A stretch of 64,000 nucleotides of DNA, from positions 868,001 through 932,000 of the forward strand of contig NZ_JAUSXG010000001.1 in assembly GCF_030815855.1 (NCBI RefSeq), written 5' to 3'. Under the pieces are notes generated by a model, which did no database searches, was not told the origin of the DNA, and saw only the letters and a list, made by a program, of their open reading frames with translations. The stretch is from Variovorax paradoxus. Lineage in GTDB: Bacteria; Pseudomonadota; Gammaproteobacteria; Burkholderiales; Burkholderiaceae_C. Position numbers and translations under genes: made by a program. Shown piece after piece: positions 1 to 9,072 of this stretch. Positions within the stretch are counted from its first letter, which is position 1. The number at the start of each line of letters is the position of its first letter.

Positions 1-135
1 TTTGTCAGCAGGGCCACTGGCGATCCGTATCTGGAGGTGCATCACATCGCGCCGTTGGCGCAAGGCGGTGATGACACGGTGGCCAACGCCTGGGCCCTCT
101 GCCCAAACTGCCATCGCGAAAAACACTTCGGCTAA
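1..135 (+). CDS. HNH endonuclease, C-terminal end (5' part outside the window)
   Basis: Frame 1 is open from the first base to a TAA at 133-135 and gives the last 44 residues of a protein. It contains VHHIAPLAQGG followed by ALCPNCHREKHFG, the His-His...Asn...CxxC-H signature of the HNH nuclease fold, which binds one metal and cuts DNA. The N-terminal specificity domain is missing, so a restriction enzyme, a phage nuclease and an McrA-like protein cannot be told apart. It lies on the same strand as, and about 450 bp upstream of, the Pycsar genes, which fits a defence neighbourhood. Confidence 0.8.
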   Translation, partial: FVSRATGDPYLEVHHIAPLAQGGDDTVANAWALCPNCHREKHFG

Positions 136-579
136 CGCCAAAGCGTTCCCACCTGCCGTGCCTCTCCGGGATGAGCGGTTCGATGCGATTGGCTCAAATT
201 TTCAGCCGTCGTGGATGCAGTTGCGGAGCGCCGCAGAACACACTCGCGGCTAACCGACTGTACGTTTGCTCCTGAGCTGCCGTTCGTAGAACACAGCCGT
301 TTGAACGATTGGTTTACCGAGCAGAGCACCAGACCGATCATCTAAAGTTGAGACCGCGTGGGGCCGGCATCGAGTTGTCGGCTTGCCGGCAGCGCGGAGC
401 GGCTCCAGCGAGGCATCGAGGTGCTGCCGAGAGCATCGCGCACATCTGGCGAAGCATCGCGATAGGCCTCATGTCCGGCGAGCAGCAGCCCGTGATCATT
501 CATTTCATCGGCGCAGCAAAGAAGGTGCGCTTGGTAGCTCCGCTGCACAATGTGTCACCTCAAACACTCTCAGCGACCC
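136..579. other. Intergenic stretch, no supported gene
   Basis: These 444 bp separate the HNH gene from the Pycsar effector. Short frames exist on both strands, for example a 68-codon minus frame at 342-548, but none shows a recognisable domain or a convincing ribosome site. The promoter of the Pycsar pair should lie in the last 100 bp or so. No clear -35/-10 pair stands out by eye. Confidence 0.4.
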
Positions 580-1068
580 ATGAACACAGTCGAACAGAAG
601 GTCTTGTCAGCGCAATGGAATCTGGAAAGGCAGCTTTTTTGGGTCTCGCAATCCGAAATTAAGATTGGAGTACTCGTGACTATGGACCTCGGAATGTTTG
701 CGGGGTTGGCCGCTTCCTTCGCATCCACAAAAATGCACCTCCCGTGGGCAATCGTATTTACGGCAGGCTGCATTGCGCTCTTGATGGCTGGCCTGTTGTT
801 TTCCGCTATGTGCTTGATGCCCAGAGTCAAGGCGCCACATGACTCCATGCTGTTCTTCGGCAAGGTGGCGAGGCGTGACGCCGACGCCTATGTAGCGCAG
901 TTCAAGACTGCCACCGCAGAACAGTTGCTAGACGATTGGCTTTACCAAGTGCACACCAACGCAAAGATCGCGGAGGCGAAGCATACGTGGGTGCGACGTG
1001 CCATGTTCGCTTCGTTTGGGGGCGCTGCGTGTTGGTTGCCCGCCGTGTGGCTGATGGCCGAGTTCTGA
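580..1068 (+). CDS. pycTM: Pycsar membrane effector (PycTM-type)
   Basis: A 162-residue protein with hydrophobic segments at about 29-48, 55-80 and 140-159. Between the second and third lies a soluble helical stretch containing FFGKVARRDADAYVAQF and QLLDDWLYQVHTNAKIAEAK. This order (two N-terminal membrane helices, acidic helical linker, C-terminal membrane helix) matches the Pycsar effector family formerly called DUF5706. In characterised members, cCMP or cUMP triggers the protein to disrupt the inner membrane and abort phage infection. The ATG at 580 is preferred over an in-frame ATG at 550 because homology-like sequence begins at MNTVEQKVLSAQWNLE. It ends 7 bp before the cyclase gene on the same strand, so the two are almost certainly co-transcribed. 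The family call rests on pattern and neighbour, not on a profile search. Confidence 0.8.
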   Translation: MNTVEQKVLSAQWNLERQLFWVSQSEIKIGVLVTMDLGMFAGLAASFASTKMHLPWAIVFTAGCIALLMAGLLFSAMCLMPRVKAPHDSMLFFGKVARRDADAYVAQFKTATAEQLLDDWLYQVHTNAKIAEAKHTWVRRAMFASFGGAACWLPAVWLMAEF

Positions 1069-1075
1069 GGACAGT

Positions 1076-1774
1076 ATGGCGCTCAAAGACGAGTTGGAAT
1101 CTCATGTCGAATCGATCGCGCTGGGCATGTGGCCGGACCCGATGCCTCAAGGGAGAGTAGTCCCTACAGCAGGCTCGCTGACCTTCGGCAACACCGGCAC
1201 CAATGTCGATGCTTGCGTGATGTACTCGGACATCCATAAATCGACTGCGATGGTCGATCAGCTGCATTCGCATCGCGCCGCTGAGCTTTACAAGGCATTT
1301 CTGCACTGCGCCGCGAAAATCACGCGTGCAAACGGCGGCGAGGTGGTTGCTTACGACGGAGACCGGGCGATGTCGATCTTCATGGGCGACAACAAAGCCG
1401 ATCGCGCGATCAAGGCTGCATTCCAACTGCATTGGGCCGTGCTCAAAATCGTCAACCCACCGCTTGCGCGAGCTTGGCCGTCAAGCGCCTATACGCTTCA
1501 GCATACGGTCGGAATCGACATGGGCAACCTGCTCGCTGCAAAGACGGGTGTTCGCGATGACAACGATATCGTTTGGGTTGGCTCTGCGGCCAATCATGCT
1601 TCGAAGCTGAACAGCTTTAACGGACTCGACATCAGTTTTCCGACGCGAATCACCGAGGCCGTATACAACGCAACGACCTTGAAATCGAACTCGAATGGGA
1701 ACTTTTGGCCCGATACCTTTGCCATTGACGGCATTGGATACTGGCGGTCGCCATTCTGGATGGAGATTTCGTAG
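1076..1774 (+). CDS. pycC: Pycsar pyrimidine cyclase (class III nucleotidyl cyclase)
   Basis: A 232-residue single-domain class III cyclase expected to make cUMP or cCMP on phage infection. Metal-binding aspartates are visible as D52 in VMYSDIHKST and D96 in GGEVVAYDGDRAMSIF. The GNLLAAKTGVRDDNDIVWVG and ANHASKL segment supplies N173, with Lys177 where ordinary adenylate cyclases have the transition-state Arg. As I recall, GVR-DND-VWVG-AANHA-KL is characteristic of PycC proteins. No PAS, HAMP or membrane region is attached, also as in PycC. The start is the ATG at 1076, 7 bp after the effector stop. cUMP versus cCMP cannot be decided from sequence alone. An ordinary cAMP/cGMP cyclase is unlikely given the effector partner. 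Confidence 0.88.
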   Translation: MALKDELESHVESIALGMWPDPMPQGRVVPTAGSLTFGNTGTNVDACVMYSDIHKSTAMVDQLHSHRAAELYKAFLHCAAKITRANGGEVVAYDGDRAMSIFMGDNKADRAIKAAFQLHWAVLKIVNPPLARAWPSSAYTLQHTVGIDMGNLLAAKTGVRDDNDIVWVGSAANHASKLNSFNGLDISFPTRITEAVYNATTLKSNSNGNFWPDTFAIDGIGYWRSPFWMEIS

Positions 1775-1851
1775 CCGCCAGAAGCCACGCCATGCACGCC
1801 TCGGCGATCACCAGAATGATCAGCAGCTCAGCCGTCGAATGAGCAATATTC

Positions 1852-2058
1852 ATGAAAGCACTCAAGGCCTGCGACATTTCAATGCCTTTCGTCTGTTCGA
1901 TGGTTTGGGCTGGCCTCGAAGCCACCGGCGATGCGCGTGTGCGTCATTGCTCACAATGCAGCAAGGCCGTGCACCGGGTCACCACGCAGGCCAAGTACCG
2001 GACTGCCCGGCGCCTTGGGCAGTGCGTCTGCTGGGTGCTTGGAGACGCTGCGCCATGA
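1852..2058 (+). CDS. Small Cys-rich (zinc-ribbon-like) protein
   Basis: A 68-residue protein with Cys15, Cys33-x2-Cys36, His41 and Cys58/Cys60. The pattern CSMVWAGLEATGDARVRHC-SQC-KAVHRVTT...LGQCVCW looks like a compact zinc-binding fold, and I have a loose memory of similar short proteins in Proteobacteria. Its stop TGA (2056-2058) overlaps the ATG (2055-2057) of the metallopeptidase in an ATGA junction, the usual sign of translational coupling. That coupling is the main reason to believe this short frame is real. The function is unknown; it could be a partner or regulator of the peptidase. Confidence 0.65.
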   Translation: MKALKACDISMPFVCSMVWAGLEATGDARVRHCSQCSKAVHRVTTQAKYRTARRLGQCVCWVLGDAAP

Positions 2059-3044
2059 GCGATGACGTGCCTGCAACCAACACGCCGCTGCCGCCTTCGA
2101 CGGCGCCCGACAGCTTCAACATCTGCGGCAGGGGCTTCGGCACCGAAGAAGAGGCGCGTGAGGTCTGTGGAGCAGTCGGCGCGTACGTGCGTGAGTTCGG
2201 CCGCGTCTTCGACCTGAGTGCGCTCGACGGCCTTACCGTCGCCGGAGACTATGCGCAGGCCCTTAGCGAGTTCGACCGTGGCGTCGAGACGGCCAATAAG
2301 CTGGCTCCCACCGAGGGCCACGTGGTCGGCGTCGCGATGACCCCGTGCGCGCTTCGCGACGGGGTGCTCAAGAGCCACATCTTCATCAATGCTGCCTACG
2401 CGCTGCCGCTGAAGAATGAGGAGGACCCGGACTTTCCACTTGCGGTGCACTTGCTGGCCCACGAGTGCGCCCATGTTGACGCGACCACCAAGTTCGACAC
2501 GGCCTTTCCGGGGGTGTCGCTTCGCATGACCTACCCCGATGTCTGGAAGCAGTACCGAGGGCGCGCGATGATGGCCTGCTGGGACGAGTACGCGGCAACG
2601 CACGGCTCTGCGCTTTTCGGGCGTGTGCCGGCTGACGACTATGAGGAGAGCTTTCTCGGCGCACTGGAGAGGACGCGACCGCAGGCCAATGAGTTCATTG
2701 CGAACTACCGGACGCATAGGCGTGTCGATCAGGCGCTCGACGAGGTGTATACAGCCTATGCCGAACTCCTCAAGCTCGCGGCCTACCTACTGGGCGATCT
2801 TGATGGCGCTGATGTCCCCGTGCCAAAGCGCGCCCGTACGACCGCTGCGCTCGACGGCCACTGGTTCCGCAAATACTTCGACGAACTCCACACGGCCTGC
2901 CGTTCGCTGTGGGCAGAGAATGGTCGCTGGACAAGCATGGCCGGGTTTGAGGCCATCGCCGACATCTGCGACCGAGTGGTGGCTGAGGGCGGTCTGCACC
3001 CGCGCTACATGGCAGACGGCCAGGTCTTCGTCGGCATTCCCTGA
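2055..3044 (+). CDS. Putative HExxH zinc metallopeptidase of unknown family
   Basis: A 329-residue protein without signal peptide or membrane helix. VHLLAHECAH at 131-140 is an HExxH zinc site (His136, Glu137, His140). CWDEYAATHGS at 175-185 supplies a plausible third ligand, Glu178, some 38 residues later, so the protein looks like a cytoplasmic zincin. The C-terminal 130 residues are helical with no motif I recognise. The open frame extends upstream, but the ATG at 2055 is chosen because it overlaps the stop of the small Cys-rich gene. It lies 280 bp after a Pycsar pair and could be an additional defence effector or an unrelated island gene. No homologous family can be named from sequence alone. 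Confidence 0.7.
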   Translation: MSDDVPATNTPLPPSTAPDSFNICGRGFGTEEEAREVCGAVGAYVREFGRVFDLSALDGLTVAGDYAQALSEFDRGVETANKLAPTEGHVVGVAMTPCALRDGVLKSHIFINAAYALPLKNEEDPDFPLAVHLLAHECAHVDATTKFDTAFPGVSLRMTYPDVWKQYRGRAMMACWDEYAATHGSALFGRVPADDYEESFLGALERTRPQANEFIANYRTHRRVDQALDEVYTAYAELLKLAAYLLGDLDGADVPVPKRARTTAALDGHWFRKYFDELHTACRSLWAENGRWTSMAGFEAIADICDRVVAEGGLHPRYMADGQVFVGIP

Positions 3045-3296
3045 GGGCAGCACTCTCCGGCCTTCTGCCCCTGTCGACCTCGACCCGTCGCGCCCTTGCT
3101 GCCGGGCTCGCACCGATAGACCGGTTGTGCGATAGAAGGCACGTGGATGGCGAGAGGAGCTACGGCAGTTGCGGCGTTGCGGACAAGGCGCCCTCGCTTG
3201 ATGCAAGTTGAGTGATAGCACGGGCAGTTTGAATTAAATGCGGTGGTGAGCTGCGATGCTTGAAATCCTCTTACATCGTCCGCTACCTAGCGAAAG

Positions 3297-3336
3297 AAAA
3301 AAGCCCCGCCGCTATCTTTTTGATAGCAACGGGGCC
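3297..3336 (-). terminator. Rho-independent terminator after tRNA-Thr
   Basis: Read on the minus strand, a GC-rich hairpin (arms GCCCCG/CGGGGC extended by CTATC/GATAG around an A-rich loop) is followed by six T. It lies 11 bp beyond the CCA end of the tRNA-Thr gene and should end that transcript. The 250 bp between it and the metallopeptidase stop show no supported gene. Confidence 0.8.
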
Positions 3337-3346
3337 TTATCTGTAT

Positions 3347-3422
3347 TGGTGCCGGAGAGATGAATCGAACACCCGACCTTCTCATTACGAATGAGCTGCT
3401 CTACCGACTGAGCTACACCGGC
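3347..3422 (-). tRNA. tRNA-Thr (anticodon CGT)
   Basis: A 76-nt cloverleaf on the minus strand with encoded CCA. The D arm contains AGCTCAGTCGGTAGAGC, the anticodon stem-loop is CTCAT-TCGTA-ATGAG giving anticodon CGT, and the T arm contains GGTTCGATT-like sequence (TGTTCGATTCA). The acceptor stem has one T-T mismatch at pair 6. The 3' end points toward the defence-type genes at 1-3044, the side on which tRNA-targeting islands insert. Confidence 0.93.
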
Positions 3423-3447
3423 TAAGCCTGCGATTATAGCAAGCCTG

Positions 3448-4464
3448 TCAGGCCTTTTCGGCGTGGTACTTCGTCAAACGCTCGACTTCGTTACGCGAAC
3501 CCAACATCACGCTCACGCGCTCGTGCAGTTTGGTCGGCTTCAAGTCCAGGATGCGCTGCTTGCCGTTGGTGGCGGCGCCGCCGGCCTGCTCGACGAGCCA
3601 GCTCATCGGGTTGGCCTCGTACATCAGGCGCAGCTTGCCGGCCTTTTCGGGCTCGCGCTTGTCCCACGGGTACATGAACACGCCGCCGCGCATCAGGATG
3701 CGGTGCACGTCGGCCACCATACTGGCAATCCAGCGCATGTTGAAGTCCTTGCCGCGCGGGCCTTCCTTGCCGGCCAGGCATTCGTCGATGTAGCGCTTCA
3801 TGGGCTCGTCCCAATGGCGCATGTTGCTCATGTTGACGGCAAATTCCTTGGTATCGGCCGGAATCTGGATGTCTTCCTGCGTCAGCACGAAGCTGCCTTG
3901 CTCGCGGTCGAGCGTGAACATGGCCACGCCGTTGCCCACGGTCAGCACCAGGGTGGTCTGCGGGCCGTAGATGCAGTAGCCGGCGGCCACTTGCTGGGTG
4001 CCGGGCTGCAGAAAGTCGGCTTCCTGCACGCCGGGGGTGTCGTCGGGCTTCTTCAGCACACTGAAGATGGTGCCAATGCTCACGTTCACGTCGATGTTGC
4101 TGCTGCCGTCGAGCGGGTCGAACATGAGCAGGTATTCGCCCTGCGGGTAGCGGTTGGGCACCACGTAGATGCTGTCCATTTCCTCGCTGGCCATGGCCGC
4201 GAGGTGGCCGCCCCATTCGTTGGCCTCGATGAGCACTTCGTTGGCGATGATGTCCAGCTTCTTCTGGATTTCGCCCTGCACGTTCTCGCTTTCGGCGGTG
4301 CCGAGCACGCCGCCCAGCGCGCCCTTGTTGACGGCTTGGCTGATGCTCTTGCAGGCGCGGGCCACCACTTCGAGCAAGAGGCGCAGCTGGCCGGGAATGA
4401 GGCCGTCGGCGCGTTGTTGTTCGACGAGGTAGCGGGTGAGGGAAATCTTCTGTTGTTGAGCCAT
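3448..4464 (-). CDS. fbp: Fructose-1,6-bisphosphatase class 1
   Basis: A 338-residue enzyme hydrolysing fructose-1,6-bisphosphate to fructose-6-phosphate in gluconeogenesis, with Mg2+ as cofactor. The class 1 metal and substrate signature [20 protein letters not shown] is intact. It is preceded by the helical N-terminus [20 protein letters not shown] and followed by the substrate-binding [14 protein letters not shown] and GGVFMYPWD blocks. Length matches the family. It sits 28 bp downstream of pepN on the same strand and is probably the last gene of a prfB-HAD-pepN-fbp transcript. Nothing unusual. Confidence 0.97.
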   Translation of the reverse strand: MAQQQKISLTRYLVEQQRADGLIPGQLRLLLEVVARACKSISQAVNKGALGGVLGTAESENVQGEIQKKLDIIANEVLIEANEWGGHLAAMASEEMDSIYVVPNRYPQGEYLLMFDPLDGSSNIDVNVSIGTIFSVLKKPDDTPGVQEADFLQPGTQQVAAGYCIYGPQTTLVLTVGNGVAMFTLDREQGSFVLTQEDIQIPADTKEFAVNMSNMRHWDEPMKRYIDECLAGKEGPRGKDFNMRWIASMVADVHRILMRGGVFMYPWDKREPEKAGKLRLMYEANPMSWLVEQAGGAATNGKQRILDLKPTKLHERVSVMLGSRNEVERLTKYHAEKA

Positions 4465-4492
4465 GTGCTTCCAGTGTTCCTTGCTTGCTTGT

Positions 4493-7201
4493 TCAGTTGC
4501 CGGCCAGGGCGCGGGTGACGACTTCGTGCGTGTCCTTGCTCAGGTCGGGCTTGGCGGCCACGCGGGCAATCGCTTCGCGCGCGGCGCTGCGGTAGGGCTC
4601 GGCCAGCTTGCTCCAGCGGTCGAGCGCGCGGGCGAGGCGGGCGGCCACCTGGGGGTTGATGGCGTCCAGCTCCACGACGCGTTCGCTCCAGAACACGTAG
4701 CCCGCCGCGTCGGGGCGGTGGAATGCGCCGGGGTTGGCGCTGCAGTAGCTGAAGATCACGCTGCGGGCGCGGTTCGGGTTCTTGATGGAGAAGTCCGGGT
4801 GCTTCATCAGCTGCTTCACGAGCGGCAAGATGTCGCCGCCACGGTCGGGCGCGCCGGCCTGCAGCGAAAACCACTTGTCGATGACCAGCGCCTCGTCCTT
4901 GAAGATGGCGTGGAATCGCGCGAGCGCCTGCGCGGCCAGCGTGTGGCCTGACGCCACGAGCGCATTGAGCGCGTTGAAGCGGTCGGTCATGTTGCCCGCG
5001 TCTTTAAAGCGCTGCAGCGTCTTGCCGGGCCACACGGTGTCGCCCGATGAGCGCGCCGCCAGGCACAAGAAGTTCAGCGCCATGCCGGCGAGCGCGCGGC
5101 GGCCCGACGAGGTCGGGTCGGGCGTGTAGGCGCCGGTGTCGTGGTTTTCTTCGTAGGCCTGCTGCCAGTCCTGGAAGAGGGCGGTGGCCAGCTGGGCGCG
5201 CATGGCTTCGCGCACCAGGTGCACGCGCTGCGGGTCGACCACGTCGAGCTGCTCGGCAATGTAGGTTTCCGAAGGCAGCGTGAGCACCAGTTCCTTGAAG
5301 GCGGCGTCGAGCTTGGGGTTGCGCAGCACGCTGCGCATGGCGTCGATGTAGGCGTCGTTCAGCACCGGGGTGGTGTCGGTCGCCAGCGCGGCAATGCCGT
5401 GCAGCGCGGCGCGCAGGCCCAGGCGCTGGCCGGCTTCCCAGCGGTTGAACGGGTCGGGGTCGTTGGCCAACAACGTCAGCAGCTGGGCGTCGGTGTATTC
5501 GAAGTCGAGGATCACCGGCGCGCTGAAGCCGCGCAAGATCGAAGGCACGGGTTCGGCGTCGAGGCCCACGAAGGTGATCTGCTCGCCGGCGCGCGAAAGC
5601 ACCACGGTGCGCGTGCCTTGCGCCGCTTGGCTCTCGCCTTCGAGCTGAATCGGAAGCTCGCGCCCGCTGGCGTCGAGCAGGCCGACGTTCAGTGGAATGA
5701 CGAAGGGTTCCTTGGTCGGCTGGCCGGGAGTGGGCGGGCAGCTTTGCAGCACGCTCAGGGTGTAGCTGCGGTTCTGCGCGTCGTACACGCCGTGCGCGGC
5801 CAGGCGGGGTGTGCCGGCCTGGCTGTACCAGCGCTTGAACTGCGGCAGCAGGCGGGCCAGCTCCGAATCGGGGTTGGCGTCGGCAATGGCTTGCGCAAAA
5901 TCGTCGCAGGTCACAGCCTGGCCGTCGTGGCGCTCGAAGTACAGCGTAATGCCCTTCTCGAAGCCCTTGCGGCCGACCAGCGTCTGCATCATGCGGACCA
6001 CCTCGGCACCCTTTTCATAGATGGTGACGGTGTAGAAGTTGCTGATCTCGATGTAGCTGTCGGGCCGCACCGGGTGGGCCATGGGGCCGGCGTCTTCTGG
6101 GAACTGGGCGGTGCGCAGCACGCGCACGTCTTCGATGCGCTTCACGGCGCGGGCGGAGGCGTCGGCGCACAGGTCCTGGCTGAACTCCTGGTCGCGGAAG
6201 ACGGTAAGGCCTTCTTTCAGCGACAGCTGGAACCAGTCGCGGCAGGTGACGCGGTCGCCGCTCCAGTTGTGAAAGTACTCGTGGCCGACCACGCTTTCGA
6301 TGTTGCTGTAGTCGGCGTCGGTGGCGGTGGCCTGGTTGGCCAGAACGTACTTCGTGTTGAAGATGTTCAGGCCCTTGTTCTCCATGGCGCCCATGTTGAA
6401 GTCGCTGGTGGCCACAATCATGAAGCGGTCCAGGTCCAGCGGCAGGCCGAAGCGGGCTTCGTCCCACAGCACCGAGTTGACCAGCGAGTTCATCGCATGC
6501 TCGGTCTTGTCGAGGTCGCCGGCGCGCACGTACACCTGCAGCAAATGCTCCTTGCCGTTGCGCGCGGTAATGCGCTGCTCGCGCGCCACCAGCTTGCCGG
6601 CTACCAGTGCGAACAGGTAGCAGGGCTTCTTGAAGGGGTCGACCCACTTCGCGAAGTGGCGGCCTTCAGGCAGGTCGCCTTGCTCGACGAGGTTGCCGTT
6701 CGACAGCAGCACCGGGTACGCGGCCTTGGCGGCGCGCAGCGTTACCGTGTACATCGCCATCACGTCAGGGCGGTCCAAGAAGTACGTGATGCGGCGGAAG
6801 CCTTCGGCCTCGCACTGCGTGAAGAAGGTGTCTTCGCTCACGAAAAGGCCCATCAGCTTGGTGTTCTTGATGGGGCAGCAGGTGGTGAAGATCTCGAGTT
6901 CGAAAGCCCCTTCTTCGGCGGACGGCAGGCCGTCCAGCACGAGCTGGTCGCCTTCCATGCGGAAAGAGGCGCCCTGGCCGTTCACCAGCACACGCGCCAG
7001 GTTCAGCTCGTCGCCGTCCAGGCGCAGCGGTTGGTTCGGCGCATCGGGGTTGCGGCGCAGCTGCATGCGGTTGAGCACGCGGGTCTTGGCGGGGTCGAGG
7101 TCGAAGGTCAGGTCGACGGTGTCGATCCAGAATGCCGGAGCGGCATAGTCTTCGCGGCGAATGGCAACCGGTTGCCCTTGGGCGTCACGCTGCAGCAGCA
7201 T
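4493..7201 (-). CDS. pepN: Aminopeptidase N (M1 family)
   Basis: A cytoplasmic zinc aminopeptidase of 902 residues that removes N-terminal amino acids from peptides. The substrate-recognition motif GAMEN is at 271-275, the zinc site HEYFH at 307-311 and the third ligand Glu330 in [10 protein letters not shown]. Catalytic N-terminal domains are followed by the long helical C-terminal domain typical of proteobacterial PepN. The open frame extends 19 codons upstream, but the ATG at 7201 ([12 protein letters not shown]) is chosen because it matches the family start. It overlaps the end of the HAD phosphatase gene by 17 bp, which suggests translational coupling. Confidence 0.96.
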   Translation of the reverse strand: MLLQRDAQGQPVAIRREDYAAPAFWIDTVDLTFDLDPAKTRVLNRMQLRRNPDAPNQPLRLDGDELNLARVLVNGQGASFRMEGDQLVLDGLPSAEEGAFELEIFTTCCPIKNTKLMGLFVSEDTFFTQCEAEGFRRITYFLDRPDVMAMYTVTLRAAKAAYPVLLSNGNLVEQGDLPEGRHFAKWVDPFKKPCYLFALVAGKLVAREQRITARNGKEHLLQVYVRAGDLDKTEHAMNSLVNSVLWDEARFGLPLDLDRFMIVATSDFNMGAMENKGLNIFNTKYVLANQATATDADYSNIESVVGHEYFHNWSGDRVTCRDWFQLSLKEGLTVFRDQEFSQDLCADASARAVKRIEDVRVLRTAQFPEDAGPMAHPVRPDSYIEISNFYTVTIYEKGAEVVRMMQTLVGRKGFEKGITLYFERHDGQAVTCDDFAQAIADANPDSELARLLPQFKRWYSQAGTPRLAAHGVYDAQNRSYTLSVLQSCPPTPGQPTKEPFVIPLNVGLLDASGRELPIQLEGESQAAQGTRTVVLSRAGEQITFVGLDAEPVPSILRGFSAPVILDFEYTDAQLLTLLANDPDPFNRWEAGQRLGLRAALHGIAALATDTTPVLNDAYIDAMRSVLRNPKLDAAFKELVLTLPSETYIAEQLDVVDPQRVHLVREAMRAQLATALFQDWQQAYEENHDTGAYTPDPTSSGRRALAGMALNFLCLAARSSGDTVWPGKTLQRFKDAGNMTDRFNALNALVASGHTLAAQALARFHAIFKDEALVIDKWFSLQAGAPDRGGDILPLVKQLMKHPDFSIKNPNRARSVIFSYCSANPGAFHRPDAAGYVFWSERVVELDAINPQVAARLARALDRWSKLAEPYRSAAREAIARVAAKPDLSKDTHEVVTRALAGN

Positions 7202-7883
7202 CGAGTGTCTCCAGAAAATTCGAATGGGCGAGTTCGTCGTAGTCGCGAACCGCGGCAATCACATGGGGGCCGGCAAGCTCGGCGGCGGAATGGGTGCTGC
7301 ACACGGCCACGGCGCGCATGCCGCCGCGGCGCGCGGCTTCGATGCCGAAGGGGGCATCTTCAAACACGATGCAGCGCTCGGGCGCCACGCCGATGCGGCG
7401 CGCGGCCTCCAAGAAAATCTCGGGCGTGGGCTTGCCGGCAAAGCCTTCGTCGCCGCCGACGATGGCGAGCGGCAGCGGGTCCATCTTCAGGCGCGACATC
7501 GCAAACTCGATGTTGTGCCGGTCGCCCGCGGTGCCCACGGCCACCTTCAGGCCGCGTGCCACGGCGGCCCTGGCAAAGGCGCTGAAGCCGGCAACCTCGG
7601 TGAAGTTGTCGCTGAACATGGCACGGTAGATTTCTTCTTTTTCGTGCACCAGGGCTTGGCATTCGTCGTCGGCCAGCTCGCGCTCGAACAGCTCGCGCAT
7701 GCACTCGGTGCCGGTGCGGCCCGTGGTGCGCGCAAGGATGTCGCTCACGTCGAGCTTCAGCCCGTGGCGCGCCACAAACTCCACCCACGAGCGCGCATGC
7801 CAGGGCATGGAGTCGATCATGGTGCCGTCCATGTCGAAGATGAAGGCTTCGACCTTGCCACCGTTCAGGCTTTTCAAACTCAT
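7185..7883 (-). CDS. HAD-superfamily phosphatase (beta-phosphoglucomutase-like)
   Basis: A 232-residue haloacid dehalogenase-type hydrolase. Motif I is FIFDMDGTMIDSMPWHARSW with the nucleophile Asp in DMDGT. Motif II is in VAVGTAGDR (Thr), and motif III/IV includes GKPTPEIFLEAARRIG and CIVFEDAPFGIEAA. The helical cap between motifs I and II is that of subclass I enzymes such as beta-phosphoglucomutase and sugar-phosphate phosphatases. The substrate is not predictable. It lies 3 bp after prfB and overlaps pepN, so it belongs to the same operon. The C-terminus ends in a short Ala run. Confidence 0.88.
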   Translation of the reverse strand: MSLKSLNGGKVEAFIFDMDGTMIDSMPWHARSWVEFVARHGLKLDVSDILARTTGRTGTECMRELFERELADDECQALVHEKEEIYRAMFSDNFTEVAGFSAFARAAVARGLKVAVGTAGDRHNIEFAMSRLKMDPLPLAIVGGDEGFAGKPTPEIFLEAARRIGVAPERCIVFEDAPFGIEAARRGGMRAVAVCSTHSAAELAGPHVIAAVRDYDELAHSNFLETLDAAAA

Positions 7884-7886
7884 CGG

Positions 7887-8991
7887 TTAAACGCCTTGCT
7901 TCAAAGAGGCTTCGATGAACACGTCGAGGTCGCCGTCGAGCACCTTCTGCGTGGCCGAAACTTCCACGTTGGTGCGCAGGTCCTTGATGCGGCTGTTGTC
8001 CAGCACGTAGCTGCGAATCTGGTGGCCCCAGCCCACGTCGGTCTTGCTGTCTTCGAGCTTTTGCTGCTCTTCCTGGCGCTTGCGCATCTCGAAGTCGTAC
8101 AGGCGCGAGCGCAGGCGCTTCCACGCCACGTCGCGGTTGCTGTGCTGGCTGCGGCCGTCCTGGCACTGCACCACGATACCGGTCGGAATGTGCGTCAGCC
8201 GCACGGCCGAGTCGGTCTTGTTGATGTGCTGGCCGCCCGCGCCGCTGGCACGGAAGGTGTCGGTGCGCACGTCCGAAGGGTTGATGTCGATCTCGATCGA
8301 ATCGTCGATTTCCGGGTACACGAAGATCGAGGCAAAGCTGGTGTGGCGCCCGCCCGACGAGTCGAACGGCGACTTCCGCACCAGGCGGTGCACGCCGGTT
8401 TCGGTGCGCAGCAAGCCAAAGGCGTAGTCGCCTTCGACCTTGATGGTCGCGCCCTTGATGCCGGCGGTGTCGCCCGGGGTTTCGTCTTCGATCTGCGTCT
8501 TGAAGCCCTTGCGCTCGGCGTACTTCAGGTACTGGCGCAGCAGCATGCTGGCCCAGTCGCAGGCCTCGGTGCCGCCGGCGCCGGCCTGGATGTCGACAAA
8601 GGCGTTGAGCGGGTCGGCCGGGTTGTTGAACATCCGGCGGAATTCGAGCTGCTTGATGTCGGCTTCGAGCGTGGCGGCGTCATCGGCAATGGACTGCAAG
8701 CCGTCCATGTCACCGTCGGCCTTCGACATTTCGAAGAGTTCGGTGTTGTCCGACAGCCCGTTGGTGAGCCGGTCGAGCGTTACGACCACGTCGTCGAGCG
8801 ACTTTTTCTCGCGGCCGAGTTCCTGGGCCTTCTTGGGGTCGTTCCAGACGTTCGGGTCTTCGAGCGATGCGTTGACTGTCCTCAGTCGTTCAGCTTTGGC
8901 ATCGTAGTCAAAGATACCTCCGTAAATCGACCGTGCGAACGCTCAGGTCCGCGAGCATTGCGCCGATTTGGTTGATTTGTTCTGCGTCCAT
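7887..8991 (-). CDS. prfB: Peptide chain release factor 2, with programmed +1 frameshift
   Basis: RF2 ends translation at UGA and UAA. The protein is 367 residues when the frameshift is included: 27 codons from the ATG at 8991 to CTT, then a +1 shift past the in-frame TGA at 8910-8908 into the 340-codon main frame. The codon-recognition tripeptide SPF occurs in [11 protein letters not shown] and the catalytic GGQ in [15 protein letters not shown]. The main frame alone would start late and lack the N-terminal helix, so the whole 7887-8991 span is one gene. The HAD gene follows after 3 bp. Confidence 0.96.
8908..8922 (-). promoter_or_regulatory. prfB +1 recoding site
   Basis: On the minus strand the order is CGGAGG, TAT, CTT, TGA, C. 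This is the classic RF2 autoregulatory signal: an internal Shine-Dalgarno-like GGAGG three bases before the slippery CTT codon, followed by the TGA that RF2 itself reads. Low RF2 slows termination at TGA and favours the shift to the next frame. Only the start of the gene before the site is in the alternative frame. Confidence 0.95.
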
Positions 8992-9072
8992 GGGGTGTCC
9001 TGACTGTGTAGGGTTGGTGTTCGGGGTAACCCGGCATTTTCTCACGGGCTGAAAAGCGCCCCCGGAACGGTG

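Noticed and set aside
342..548. 68-codon minus-strand frame upstream of the Pycsar genes
   Set aside because: No recognisable domain, no neighbour coupling and no clear start signal.
1650..1925. Minus-strand frame with a hydrophobic helix (TAELLIILVIAEACMAWLLA) between the cyclase and the Cys-rich gene
   Set aside because: It lies mostly antisense to the cyclase and the small gene, with no ribosome site or family support. A small toxic membrane peptide is conceivable but unsupported.
5141..7585. Very long plus-strand open frame (about 800 codons) antisense to pepN
   Set aside because: A mirror frame typical of GC-rich DNA; the translation is rich in Val, Ala, Gly, His and Arg without domains, while pepN on the other strand has all family motifs.
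7161..8975. Long plus-strand frame antisense to the HAD and prfB genes
   Set aside because: Same mirror effect; no motif, and it crosses two well-identified genes.
8790..8991. prfB as a broken gene because of the in-frame TGA
   Set aside because: The TGA sits in the exact programmed-frameshift context (GGAGG, TAT, CTT TGA C), so the gene is intact.
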